Shown here: piece by piece, positions 12,698-24,712 of the stretch
Layout: every line of letters starts with the position of its first letter
How positions within the stretch are numbered: position 1 is the stretch's first letter
From: Neocallimastix lanati (nom. inval.)
Lineage: Eukaryota; Neocallimastigomycota; Neocallimastigomycetes; Neocallimastigales; Neocallimastigaceae
Direction of reading: 5' to 3'
Assembly (NCBI GenBank): GCA_016946835.1
Contig: JACVTC010000017.1
Span: forward strand, 1,320,001 to 1,384,000
Length of the DNA stretch: 64,000 bases
Translations under genes and position numbers: made by a program
The notes under the pieces: generated by a model
Databases searched by the model: none
Told to the model about the DNA's origin: nothing
What the model saw: the letters and a program-made list of their open reading frames with translations, nothing else

Positions 12698-14514
12698 ATG
12701 TCTAAAAAAGGAAAAAATGTTATGAATGAACCAGATGCTGGTGATAAAATTACCGCACTTGCCTCTTTAGATGAAGCCAGACTTTCTTGGTTCCACATTA
12801 AAGCTATTCTTATTTCTGGTTGTGGTTTCTTTACAGATGCATATGATATCTTCATTATTAATTTAGTTATGCCAATGTAAGTTATTGTTATATAATATTT
12901 AATAATATATAAATATTTAAAAAAAAATTTAAATATTAATAAAAAATTTTTTTTTATTTTTTATATTATAATTATATAATTTAATAAATAAATAAATAAA
13001 AAAAAAAAAATAGGATTGGATATGTATATTATGCTGATGGTGAACATAAAAATCATATTCCTAATCTTACAGATGGTTTGACAAAAGGTGCTGCTTCTTG
13101 GGGTACTCTTGTTGGTCAATTACTCTTTGGTGTACTTGGTGATAAAATGGGTAGAAAGAAGAATTACGCCATTGTTATGGTTATTTTAATTGTATCTACT
13201 ATTGGTTGCGCTTTAGCTGGTCCATCCAAAGTGGGATGGGGTATTTGTACCATGATTGCCATCTGGCGTTTCTTCCTTGGTGTTGGTATTGGTGGAGATT
13301 ATCCAATGTCAGCGGTTATTACTTCTGAATTTGCTACTGTTAATCGTCGTGGTTTTATGATTGCTTCTGTCTTTGCTATGCAAGGTGTTGGTATTCTTTT
13401 AGCCTCTGTTCTCACTGTCGTCTTATTACTTATCTTTAAGGGCCATATTGAAGAAAATGTTGATCACTTAGATACCGTATGGAGAATTTGTATTGCTATG
13501 GGTGCAGTTCCTTCTATCTTTACTCTTTACTATCGTGTTACCTTCCCAGAAACTCCTCGTTACGCTATGGATGTTAAAGGAGATATTGATGCTGGTATTA
13601 AATCAGCTAAAGCTGCTATGGGAAGTTCAAAGAAGACTCCAGAAGAAACTGCTGAAATTGAAGAAGCCATTGCTGTTCGTGCTGTTGAAAAGCCAGCGGC
13701 TGCTGGACAAGTTGCAGGAAGCACCTGGAAGGGATTTAAAGCTCATTTTGGTCAATGGAGATATGGAAAAGTTTTATTAGGTTGTGCACTTTCTTGGTTC
13801 TTATTAGATTTAGCCTTTTACGGTTTGAACTTAAATCAATCTATTGTTCTTGAAGCTATCGGTTTTGGTGATAAGGAAGATCAAACAGCTTATGATTCTA
13901 TTTGGAATAAGGCTCTTGGTAATTTAATTATTGCTGCAATTGGTACTGTTCCAGGTTACTGGGTTTCTGTATTTTTAATTGAAAAAATTGGTCGTAAACC
14001 AATCCAATTAACAGGTTTTGCTGTCATTGCTATTTGTCTTGCGGTTATAGCTATTTGGTTCCATAAGATTGTTGATTACAGTAAGACCTTATTCTTTATC
14101 ATTTATATTATTTGTCAATTCTTCTTCAACTTTGGTCCAAATATGACAACCTTTGTCATTCCAAGTGAAGTTTTCCCAACTCGTTTCCGTACAACCGCAC
14201 ATGGTTTATCTGCTGCCTCCGGTAAATTAGGTGCTATTATTGCAGCTCATTCTTTCAGTGCCATTAAAGATATTGGTGGTCCAGCTGGTTCAAATAACTT
14301 TATTCAAGGACTCTTTGGTATACTTTCTTTCATGATGGTATTAGGTTTTATTGTAAGTACTTTCCTTCCAGAAACAAAGGGTAAGACTTTAGAAGAATTA
14401 GCTGGTGAAGAAGTCATTGAAAATGCCCCATCAATGGAACAATTAAAACCATTGAATGAAGGCAATGAAGGTATTGATGAACAAGATATATATGAAATTA
14501 CAATAAAAAATTAA
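12698..14514 (+). CDS. High-affinity inorganic phosphate:H+ symporter (PHS family, Pho84-like)
   Basis: This gene imports phosphate with protons across the plasma membrane. Exons are 12698-12876 and 13014-14514. The intron (GTAAGT...TAG) splits an ATG codon, and splicing gives 559 residues, close to the family length. Evidence is strong: DAYDIFIINLV in TM1, a GDKMGRKK loop typical of major facilitators, GGDYPMSAVITSE at 153-165 (the PHS signature), FGPNMTTFVIPSEVFPTRFR from 433, and LPETKGKTLEEL at 511-522 after the last membrane segment. Twelve hydrophobic segments fit, with a charged central loop around residues 240-290 and an acidic C-tail. The ATG is preceded by an A-run. Base composition is far richer in GC than the flanks, as for the other real genes here. 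Phosphate-responsive control is usual in the family, but I see no diagnostic site in the AT-rich promoter. Confidence 0.95.
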
Positions 14515-15599
14515 AATAAAAAAGAGAAAGTAAAAAAATAAAAAAAAAAAGGAGCTGTATTACTGAATAGGAAAAAAAAAATTAATACTATTACAAAAAT
14601 TTTTTTATAAAAAAATTTTTTATTCATAAATATTTAAAAAAAAGAAAAAAAATAATTGTAAAATGAATTATTAAATATTATTATAAATGTAATAATTCAT
14701 ATATTATATAAATATATTATTTTTTTATTTACAATTTATCTATTATCATTTACTGAATTTTTATTATAATAATTATTATAAAATATATATAATTAGTTAA
14801 TATATATTATTTCGATTTCATAAGTTTAAAGATATATAATTAAAATAATTTAAGTATAGAATTTTTAATGAAAATAATAATAATAATAATAAAAAAAAAA
14901 ATGGAATATATTAAATAAAATAAAATATAAAAATAAAAATAAAAAAAATTACAAAAATACTAAAAAAATATTTCTTTATAAAATACCATATAATATTTGA
15001 TATTCATTAATATTAAAAATATTGAAATATATCCTTTAATAAAAAAAAAATAATTACTATTAAATGTTATGAATATATATTATATTATTAAAATAATAAT
15101 TTTAAATACTTTGTTAAAAATATTTTATAAATTATGTTATAAATTATTTATTTTATTTTATTTTTTATTTTTTTTTTTTTTCAAAATAAATATTAATGAT
15201 AAATATATATATATATATATTTATAAAGAGCAAACTTTGTATATTATAAAGATGTACTTTAAAATATATATATATATATATATTATTTATTATGTATTAT
15301 TTATTAATTCACCAGATAATTGATTAAAACCACATCAATATTATTTATTTTATAGAACAAAGATAATGAATAAATAAAAAAAAAAAAGGATAATGATTGT
15401 ATATATATAAATATTATTATTATATTAATCTCTGATAATATTTTTATAAAATTTTCAAAGTTAAATAATAATAATAATAATAATAATAAATATAATAATA
15501 ACAATAATAGCAATATTACATCTATGATTTGATATATAATAAAAAATAATTTATAATTTCTGACTACCTTGAAATTTATATTAAAATTTAGGATATGGA

Positions 15600-15631
<32 letters not shown>

Positions 15632-15969
15632 CCGAAGAAATGAAATATAAAAAGTTGGTCCATTTTCAAATATATATATATAAAAAAAAAAGTATATTAT
15701 CAATAATATTGTATAATAAAAAAAATAAATAAATAAGATAAAAATTTTATTTATATTGTTAATACATAAAATTATAATTGTATCATAATGTACAGTATTT
15801 TGACTATTAACTTTCCATTATTATATTTTTTTTTTTAATAATAATATTTGTTATTATTATTAGTATTATATATATATATTTATAATTTTACAATTTTTAT
15901 TTTTTATGGGATTATTAACTATTTTTCATAACTGTATTAACAGTATTGCTATATAGATCTTAAAAGTTT
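14515..15969. other. Gene-free AT-rich region 3' of the phosphate transporter
   Basis: It contains A/T homopolymers, short (AT)n runs near 15206-15220 and 15265-15284, (AAT)n near 15466-15488 and a T-run at 15602-15631. Open frames here are low-complexity Ile/Tyr/Leu strings and are not supported as genes. Confidence 0.7.
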
Positions 15970-16374
15970 AACAATAATAGTATTGTTAAACCTAGTATGA
16001 AATGAGGTACATTCTAGCAATAATAGTATTGTTAAACCTGGTGTAAAATGAGGTACATTCTAACAATAATAGTATTGTTAAACCTAGTATGAAATGAGGT
16101 ACATTCTAACAATAATAGTATTGTTAAACCTAGTATGAAATGAGGTACATTCTAACAATAATAGTATTGTTAAACCTAGTATGAAATGAGGTACATTCTA
16201 ACAATAATAGTATTGTTAAACCTAGTGTAAAATGAGGTACATTCTAACAATAATAGTATTATTAAACCTAGTATGAAATGAGGTACATTCTAACAATAAT
16301 AGTATTGTTAAACCTAGTATGAAATGAGGTACATTCTAACAATAATAGTATTGTTAAACCTAGCCTGAAATGGG
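15970..16374. repeat. 46-bp minisatellite, nine copies, each with a hairpin
   Basis: The start of AACAATAATAGTATTGTT recurs at exact 46-bp steps nine times, from about 15970 to about 16338. Units differ at only a few bases (CCTAGTATG, CCTGGTGTA or CCTAGTGTA, and one ATTATTA in place of ATTGTTA). Each unit contains AACAATA-ATAG-TATTGTT, a 7-bp stem with a 4-base loop, followed by a GC-richer body AAACCTAGTATGAAATGAGG. The last copy decays into CCTGAAATGGG. On the minus strand each unit reads TGTTAGAATGTACC, resembling a retroelement LTR start, but no element is attached. Confidence 0.95.
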
Positions 16375-16839
16375 TTTAAAATTAAATAATTTAATATAAT
16401 CATAATACATTCCTTCATGATGAAACATGATGAAAGGTATAATAAATAAAATAATAAAAAATAACCATGAGCTATATACAAAAAGATGACGTTTATTCCA
16501 TCTACAAACAATACTTATTGATTAAATTTAGATTTTAGGGGGGGGGAAGTAGACAAAATAAAATAAAAGAACTTTAAAAATATTAAAGAAAAGCTACTTA
16601 ACGGATTCTTTGTACCGATTATTAAAAATCATACTTTTTTTTTTTATTTATTTATTTATTTTATTGGAAATAAATAAAAAATAGCCTAAATAGAGAAAAA
16701 TTATTGAAAATTAGCCTACAAGAAGAAATTTTAACTTAAAATATTACAAACTTATTAAATTATATGAAACAATTTACATTAGTTACTAATAAGTTTAAAG
16801 GACTGGAATAATATAATTAGTTGTAAATATAATTAATTT
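16375..16839. other. Unassigned stretch between minisatellite and structured segment
   Basis: Moderately complex AT-rich DNA with a nine-G run at about 16539-16547 and a near-repeated 'ATAGCCTAAATAG / TTAGCCTACAAG' pair at about 16681 and 16712. The minus-strand open frame overlapping it (about 16314-16511) has no recognisable domain. I see no gene. Confidence 0.5.
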
Positions 16840-17080
16840 TAATACCCCAAGATTATAATTTATCAAGAATACTGATATATAATGAACAATGAACAATTTA
16901 TTTTAGTGGGTATCGCTAAAACTACAAAGCGAAAATATATTAAAAGTTAGCGCTTACCTTCAAAGTGAATTATTACTGAATGTGATATAAAACCTAATAT
17001 ATAAGTGGTATTCACCCAAATTAAGATGGTATAATACCACCCTTCGAGAGAAAGGTTACCATCATATGAATAGTATATAT
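16840..17080. ncRNA. Candidate structured RNA or element with pseudoknot topology
   Basis: A non-repetitive, GC-richer segment with several exact stems. GTGGTATT (17005-17012) pairs with AATACCAC (17033-17040). GATGGTA (17025-17031), inside that loop, pairs with TACCATC (17057-17063). CCTT (17041-17044) pairs with AAGG (17052-17055). The first two cross, which is H-type pseudoknot topology. Upstream, TATCGCT and AGCGAAA can also pair. No known RNA family is recognised and the strand is unknown. It could equally be the fold-back end of a mobile element. Confidence 0.3.
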
Positions 17081-17582
17081 AAATTATATATTATTAGAGA
17101 TATTTTAGATACATCTAATATAAAAAATTGTGTAATAATATTAAATACTTTGTTTTAGGGGGAAAATTATTAGATTATAAATATATTTAAGAAATTATTT
17201 TAACACTATTTAAATCGAATTATAGAATTAATATTAATATAATGTAAAATTATTTTATTTATGTAAAATTAAAAGGCTAATTTATAATAGAAATGAATAA
17301 TAGTTTAATAATATCAAATTAATATTAAAAAATAGGATAATTTTATAAATACATATTCATCAGTAAACCAATTTATTCATTACGGAATGTTAGAATATAT
17401 GAAATATGTGAAAAAATAAAGCTTCAAATGTATTAAAACATATTGTAGTATAAATAATGTATAAGCTACAATATACTAATACGAAAGCATATCATTTTAT
17501 ATAATTAAATTCTAGTAACCTTTTATCATAAATTATAATAATAAAATTGACATAATTATTAACCATAAATTCCAAAGTCTTA

Positions 17583-17620
<38 letters not shown>

Positions 17621-17631
17621 TATTACTATGA

Positions 17632-17662
<31 letters not shown>

Positions 17663-17663
17663 T

Positions 17664-17694
<31 letters not shown>

Positions 17695-18201
17695 TTATTA
17701 TTTTTATTTTTTTTTTTATGGATATATTAATTATTTTTAAATATAAAAAAATGTCAAATTAAGGTTTGTATTTGCTTTAATAAATTAATAAATTTTAGAA
17801 TATTACAAGGTCAATAGGTTAATAGTAATATTCCATATAGTAAAGTCAATAAACTAAAATAAGTGATGATTTATTTTTATTTAATAAAAATTTTATATAG
17901 ATTATTACATAATACATATTAGAGTGCGATAATCTTTCAACAAAGAACATAAAAGATAGATTTTGTACTACCTCTTTTATACTTTAATTTATTTTTATTA
18001 ATAATTTTTATTTAAGTTATCATGCCATTTTTTTTTTTATTTATTACCAAAAATTAAATTACATTAAATTAAATTATAATTAAATATTAACAAAAAAAAA
18101 AAAAAAAATTTTTTTTTATTTTCATATTTTTTTTATTATATTTAAATATAAATTTAAAGAAAAAAAAAAATAATAATAATACTTTTATATAAAGTAACAA
18201 G
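17081..18201. other. Gene-free region upstream of glutaredoxin
   Basis: AT-rich DNA with a long interrupted (ATT)n microsatellite at about 17581-17705 and poly-A/poly-T tracts close to the gene. No gene is seen. The 5' leader of the glutaredoxin gene ends in AAAGTAACAAG before the ATG. Confidence 0.7.
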
Positions 18202-18946
18202 ATGTCTGTTAAAGCTTACGTTGATGATTTAATTAAGAATGAAAATGTTATGGTTTTCAGTAAAACCTATTGTCCGTAAGTTTAATACAAATAATAAGAT
18301 AACTTTATAATGAAAAAAAAAAAAAAAGGATCATATTAACTTTTTTACTTTATATGATTATACTTTTGTTTAACAATCTTAAAATTTTCTATTCAAATAA
18401 AAATGACTATATATGTATATTACAATTCCTTTCAAAAAAAAAAAAAAAAAAAAAAAAAATAATAATTCTATAGTTACTGTGACCGTACCAAAGAATTATT
18501 GGATCGTTTAAACTGTAAATACAAAGCTATTGAACTTGATGAAATGGGTATTTATTTATTTTTATTTATTTATTTATTTATTAATACTATTAAAAATTAT
18601 ATTTATTACTTTTTTAATTGAATTTATATATTTATTTTTATTGTTATTATTATTTATATAATAATATATATATATATATTTAATTCTATTTAACATATAT
18701 AAACTCATTTCTCTATGTTATAATTATTATAATAATTATATTATTATTATTATTATTATTATTATTGTTGTTTAATTAATAATAGACAATGGAAGACAAA
18801 TTCAAGACTATCTCTTCGAAATTACAAATCAAAAAACTGTTCCAAACACATTTATTAGTGGTAAACATATTGGTGGTAATGATAAGTTACAAGCCAAACA
18901 TAAAAAAGGAGAATTAATGCCACTCATAAAAGATTTCTGTAATTAA
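18202..18946 (+). CDS. Dithiol glutaredoxin (CPYC)
   Basis: A glutathione-dependent thiol-disulfide oxidoreductase that reduces protein disulfides and glutathione mixed disulfides. Exons are 18202-18275, 18474-18547 and 18786-18946. Introns have GTAAGT...TAG and GTATTT...TAG ends. The spliced product is 102 residues, the usual length of a single-domain glutaredoxin. Intron 1 lies inside the proline codon of the active site, C24-P25-Y26-C27. Other hallmarks are TVPNTFI at 67-73, with the cis-proline that positions glutathione, and GGNDKL at 79-84, the glycine pair and Asp that hold the substrate. There is no signal or targeting peptide, so it is probably cytosolic. The ATG is the first in frame and sits after a long A/T leader. 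Neighbours give no operon context. Confidence 0.95.
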
Positions 18947-19576
18947 ATTTATTTATAAGGAATAAATAAATAAATAAAATAATAATTAAATTAATTAAAA
19001 TGGAATAACATTTTAACTAAAATGTTGAAAAATAAAAAAAAAAAAAAAGATATATTTATCCATTATAATATAAAAATAATAAAGATATCTGATAAAATAA
19101 AAATAAACAAAACAACAATTATAAGAAAAATAATAATGAAAAGAAGGAAATAGCAATTAGAAGAAAAGTAATAATGAAATTATAAAAATAACAATCTTAA
19201 TAATATTAATAATGAAATAAACAAATAACAATTATAATGATAAAAATATATTGTCAAATTATTAACCATATCTATATAATAAGATGTATGATTCCTTTTA
19301 TTGTTATAATCTTTTATTAACATAAAAATAAATAAGGAGTAGTAAGAAAAAAAAAAAATAAAAAATAAAAAATAAAAAATAAAAAAAAAATAATAATAAT
19401 AATATACTTTTAAAAATATTCTTTATAAATTATTTTTATTAATTGTTATTATAATATATAAATTATTATTTAAATTTTATAATTTTAGTTAAGAAAGAAA
19501 AAAAAAAAAAATTAGAAAAATAATATAAAATAAATAAAATAATATTATTGTATAATAAAACTTGTCTCGTTACTCG

Positions 19577-19621
<45 letters not shown>

Positions 19622-19732
19622 TATATGGTTATTGTGAACATTGGTAGTATATAGGATGTTAAGTAGAATTTTAATGATAAACGATGATGATATAGTGAAT
19701 CTAGTACCTTTCACAATCGTGCCTTTCACAAC
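18947..19732. other. Gene-free region 3' of glutaredoxin
   Basis: AT-rich with a T homopolymer at about 19580-19620. The last 110 bp are less simple and carry CCTTTCACAA twice, 16 bp apart, directly before the MITE candidate. A minus-strand open frame covers it (19466-19729), but half of it is poly-Lys from the homopolymer and I do not accept it as a gene. Confidence 0.6.
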
Positions 19733-20046
19733 GTGGCGTATTTTATATGTGGCTTGTTTATTTTAATAATTAAATAAATTATAAAGATTCTTTTTTATAT
19801 ATATACATATATATAATTTATTAATATTTCATAATAAAAATAATTTTTTATAATTCTTTTTTTTTTTTTTTAATAGAATCTATTTATTATTTCTTTTGAA
19901 ATAGAAATAGTTATTTAATAAATATATTTAATTGAAAAAAAAATATTATTATTTCTTTCGAAATAATAATTATTTATATATTTATTTATAATTGTATGGA
20001 ATATCTTAAAAATGTATGGCTTTATTTATAAAATTTTATACGCCAC
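19733..20046. mobile_element. MITE candidate with GTGGCGTAT terminal inverted repeats
   Basis: GTGGCGTAT at 19733-19741 is matched in inverse by ATACGCCAC at 20038-20046, giving a 314-bp element. Inside is an imperfect direct duplication: TATTATTTCTTTTGAAATAG near 19886 and TATTATTTCTTTCGAAATAA near 19947, each followed by a similar TTATTTA...AATTG tail. It is non-coding. Flanks do not give a clear target-site duplication (CAAC on the left, AATAC on the right), so the call rests on the ends and the internal repeat. Confidence 0.45.
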
Positions 20047-20983
20047 AATACAAAAATGACAACCGATATAATCATTACAAATAAAATTTTAAATTTTAAT
20101 AATTTAGTTTTGTATATATATTTTTTAATATACAAACTAATACAAACTAAAATATTATTAAAAAATAAAATAAAATAAAAATAAAATAAAATTAAAATAA
20201 AATTAAAATAAAATAAAATAAAATAAAAATAAAATAGAAAAAAAAAAAAAATATATATATATATAGTAGAAAAAAAAAAAAAAGTTAATAATAATAATAA
20301 TAATTATAATAATTAAATAATAAATAATAAAAAATATATATTATTATTATTATTATTATTATTTTAAAAAAAAATTTCATAACTACATAAATCTATATAT
20401 ATTATGATTTATTTTTTTTTTTATATTCATTTTAGTAGTGTTTTTATTATTATTACTATTATTATTATTACTATTTTATTATTTTATTATCTTAATTCTT
20501 ATGTATGAAGTAGTTTTTTTTTTTTTTTTTTTTTTTTTAATGTCCTTTTATCATTCTTGGTCTTCAGTGAATTACTGAAAGAATATATACATCCTTTATA
20601 TGAATAGAAAAAATAAAAAAAAAAAAAAAATTAAAATCTTTTTTGAGAGAGATTTATTAATTATTAGATGAAAATTTGTTAATGTTAAGAGAGAAAGAGA
20701 GAGAGAGAGAGAGAGGAAAAAAAAAAAATTTTTTTTTTTTTTTTTTAAAGTTAATTAATTCATAAGGAATAAGGAAAATGAGGTTCGTTGCCTATGAACT
20801 TCTTTCTTTCTTTCTGATTTTATTTATACATTTAATTTTTTTTTTATTTTTTTATTTTTTGAATATTATTATTATTATTTTTTTTTTATTTCATGTTAAC
20901 TAATTTAAATATTATTATTATGTTGTTCTAATTGGATAAATATTATTTATTTATTTATTTTTATTAATTCTGTGCTTTTTTTA

Positions 20984-21014
<31 letters not shown>

Positions 21015-21942
21015 ATATTTTATTTTTTGTTTTTTGTTTTTTATTTTTTATTTTTTATTTTTATAAAAATTAAAAATGTTCATGTAATGTAATTAATAAA
21101 TGAATAAATAAAATAATGATTATTAAAGTTTGGAATAATTGCGGCTATAAAAAAAAAAAAAGTAATAAAAAATAAAAAAAAAAAAAAAAATCTAGCTGTA
21201 AATGTAACATTATAAATTTTTTTTTTTTTTTTTTTTTTTAAACTGTATAAAACTGTATAAAAAAAAAGTCGATATAAATCTATAAATCTATAAATCCAAG
21301 GAATTTACCATGACCATTTCATGGGAGGGTTGTCCATCCATCTCCGCCAAAGCTACCAATTTAGGAATAAATAAATAAAAATGATTAAGATTAAGTAAAT
21401 GAATGAAGACCAGACTAGACCAGACCAGACCATCCAGAAAAACATTTTATCCTTTTTACTATTATATAGAAAAATAAAAAAATAAAAAATAAAAAAAAAA
21501 TAAAAAAATGAAAAAATAAAAAATAAAAAATAAAAAAAAAAAAATAAAAAAATGAAAAAATAAAAAAATAAAAAAATAAAAAAATAAAAAAAATAAAAAA
21601 ATAAAAAAAAAATAAAAATAAAAAATAATAAATATAAAAAAAAAAATTGTCATTTCCTCAATTGGATTTGGATTTGGATTTGGAAACAAGAACCAGAACA
21701 TTCGTTCTTTCCTTCTTGCTTGTTTTTTTTTTTTTTTTTTTTTACCATGAATTTTCGAATAAAAAAAAAAAAAAAAAAAAAATATTATGTGGATATTAAA
21801 ATTCTTTATTTACTTTATATCTTTATGATGAAATAAATATATATATTGGATTCTAATAGTAGTAGTAATAGTAGTAGTAATGAAAGGTTATAATAAAATT
21901 AATAATAACAACAATTGAATAGCTGATAATGTTTGTTGATTT

Positions 21943-21985
<43 letters not shown>

Positions 21986-22436
21986 TAATAATTATAATGA
22001 TAATAATAGTAGTATTGATAGTGAAAATAAGGAATTTGTCACTATTAGTGATATTAAATCGGAATATACTAATGTTAGTGATAGTGAAAATACGAATATA
22101 TTAATAGTATTGATAGTGAAAATAGAAATATTATTAATATTAGTGATAATGAAAATAAAGGAATATTATTAATATTAGTGATAGTGAAAATAATAGTATC
22201 GTTACTAATTAGGTAGTGAAATAGGTCAATTAGTGAAAAAAAAAAAAAAAATCATGTTAATATTTCAGTAAATTTTCAAGAATAATTTAGGGTGTAAAAT
22301 ATTCTAGGGGACGTGGTAAAAACCGAGTATATATTGACCTTCCTTCTCGGTGGGAAGAGAAGCAGACCAGACACAGATTTTAGATTAATAAAAATAATAA
22401 AAAAAAAAAGGAATAGGATATTTTGTTCTAATAACA

Positions 22437-22487
<51 letters not shown>

Positions 22488-22979
22488 AGTGAATATCATC
22501 ATCACCACTTTAACTTTCATCACCAAATGACTTATATATATATATATATTATTTATATATATTTTAAAAAAAAAAAAAAAAAATAGTAAAATATATAAAT
22601 ATATCTTCAAAGGGTGAGGTGGAGTGTTAATAAGTTGTTTTCAAATTGAATGAATAAATAAATAATATGATTTATTCTAAAATTTTTTTTTTTTTTGTTA
22701 ATAAAGAAATCATGCCAATGACATGAGCTGAATAAATGATTTGTTAAAATTATATAAATCAATATGATGTCTTATACCAATATATATATATAGAAAGATA
22801 AGAGAATAATTATATATATCAAATTTTTATAAATCAAAATAACGTCTATATCAATAATATAGATAAATTATATATATATATACACATATAAAGTTATATG
22901 ATATCAAACTTATTTATATAAAAGTGGCATGAAAAGACCAAGTATATCATTTATATATTATAGTAACTTCCTTATTTTG
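20047..22979. other. Low-complexity region with short complex islands
   Basis: Mostly A/T tracts, with (GA)n at about 20692-20715, long AAAAAATAA-type runs at 21470-21650 and an (AAT)n run at 21944-21982. Islands at about 21290-21440 (with repeated GACCAGAC words), 21655-21720 (GGATTT repeats) and 22290-22385 have gene-like composition, but no open frame in them is convincing. At 21990-22200 both triplet-like repeats and broken frames encode SDSEN/NISD words, perhaps a decayed Asn/Ser-rich coding repeat. Confidence 0.5.
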
Positions 22980-23249
22980 AACCCCCTTAACTTTTTTTTT
23001 TTTTTTTTTTTTTCTTTGAATGAAAATTAAAGCTATGATTCTATCGGTGGTCGTGGTGGTCGTTGATGATCCGATCAAATCGGATTTACTACTACAGATT
23101 TATTTTAGTCGATTTATACCAATACTTGAAAATTAAAAAAATTTTAAAGTATATTCTTATATCTATAAAGTTGTGTTTTTTTCCCTGACATCACTTACTA
23201 TTTATTTAATTGATGGATGAAAGGAAGTAGAAATATTTCATTCTTTATT

Positions 23250-23285
<36 letters not shown>

Positions 23286-23800
23286 TTTTTTGATTATTGA
23301 AATTAAAAAATTAAAATTAAAATTAATCTATAACCCATAATGGATTCGACAGTTTTTATTTTTTTATTATTTAATTTTGGAATCAGAATCAGAATTAGAA
23401 TCCGAGGGATATATTACTGATACGAATACACTATTTAATCAAATCCATATATGAAAATCTTCCAAAACTCTAAAAATATATAAGATATGACAACAGTGGA
23501 ATGGAAGGAATACGTCTTGGTTTAAGCCAATTCTTATCAACTTGTATAAAATTTCATCAATTGAAATAGCATGAATGTCATTTTTATCAATAATATATAT
23601 ATATATTTTAATAATAAACCTTTTTTTTTTTTTTTTTTGGTTTCATTAATCACAGATTTAGAAATTTCTAAGGGGTCATGTCATCCTCTTTTGATAATTT
23701 TCAACCCAAAGTCAATGAATTCAAGGCTTCAGCATAACCTTGAACACGAAAACCTTGCTATCTTGTATTAGCTCTTTTTATTGAAGGGTTCTTAATATTT
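22980..23800. other. Unassigned higher-complexity island
   Basis: Several short stretches here are neither homopolymer nor microsatellite. About 23380-23450 reads an ESESELESEGYITDTNTLFN frame on plus before a stop. About 23492-23560 reads GIRLGLSQFLSTCIKFHQL in another frame. About 23640-23770 is open on plus. They are broken by stops and poly-T runs. I do not recognise a family. They may be remains of one disrupted gene or retroelement. Confidence 0.35.
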
Positions 23801-23859
23801 ATAGTTGATGATAAGATAGATATATTCATCTTTTTTTTATGAATTTTTAGGTGAATGGT

Positions 23860-24712
23860 ATTTATTTATTTATTTATTTATTTATTATTTATTATTTATT
23901 ATTTATTATTCAATTATTTATTATTTATTATTTATTATTTATTATTTATTTATTTATTTATTAATATTATTTATTTATTTATTAATATTATTTATTTATT
24001 TATTATTTATTATTTATTTATTATTTATTATTTATTATTCAATTATTTATTATTTATTATTTATTATTTATTATTCAATTATTTATTATTTATTATTTAT
24101 TATTTATTATTTAATTATTTATTATTTATTATTTATTATTTATTATTTATTATTTATTATTTATTATTTATTATTTATTATTTATTATTTATTATTTATT
24201 ATTTATTATTTATTATTTATTATTTATTATTCAATTATTTATTTATTATTTATTTATTTATTATTTATTAGTTATTATTTATTATTTATTTATTTATTAT
24301 TTATTATTTATTATTCAATTATTTATTATTTATTATTTATTATTCAATTATTTATTATTTATTATTTATTATTTAATTATTTATTATTTATTTATTTATT
24401 ATTTATTAATTTATTTATTTATTTATTTATTATTTATTATTTATTATTTATTATTTATTATTTATTATTTATTATTTATTATAATTTTATTATTTATTAT
24501 TTATTAATTTATTTATTTATTTATTTATTATTTATTATTTATTATTTATTATTTATTATTTATTATTTATTATTTATTATTTATTATTTATTATAATTTT
24601 ATTATTTATTATTTATTAATTTATTTATTTATTTATTTATTATTTATTATTTATTATTTATTATTTATTATTTATTATTCAATTATTTATTATTTATTAT
24701 TTATTAATAAAT
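23860..24712. repeat. Large (TTTATTA)n heptamer satellite with TCAATTA interruptions
   Basis: About 850 bp of the 7-bp unit, broken by TTTA slips and by recurring TTCAATTATTTATTATT blocks that make a higher-order pattern. A ~120-bp block with ATTATAATTTTATTATTTATTATTTATTAA is present twice, near 24475 and 24590. The array ends in TTAATAAATACTCTTTTTATT, the core of a repeat seen elsewhere in the window. The long open frame through it is an artefact. Confidence 0.95.

Noticed and set aside
13493-13780. 95-codon frame inside the phosphate transporter
   Set aside because: Out-of-frame shadow of exon 2.
15970-16374. Regular 46-bp repeats with hairpins suggesting a CRISPR array
   Set aside because: The whole 46-bp unit is repeated with no unique spacers, and the DNA is eukaryotic.
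19466-19729. 87-codon minus-strand frame
   Set aside because: It lacks a recognisable domain and about a fifth of it is poly-Lys from a T homopolymer.
21933-22172. Asn-rich 79-codon frame
   Set aside because: It has no ATG, starts in an (AAT)n microsatellite and is broken by frame changes. Kept only as a possible coding-repeat relic.
22428-22610. Small minus-strand frame of Phe, Ile and Tyr
   Set aside because: Produced by poly-A tracts; no gene-like composition.
23855-24271. 138-codon open frame on plus
   Set aside because: It is wholly encoded by the 7-bp satellite and gives a Leu-Phe-Ile-Tyr repeat with no gene composition.
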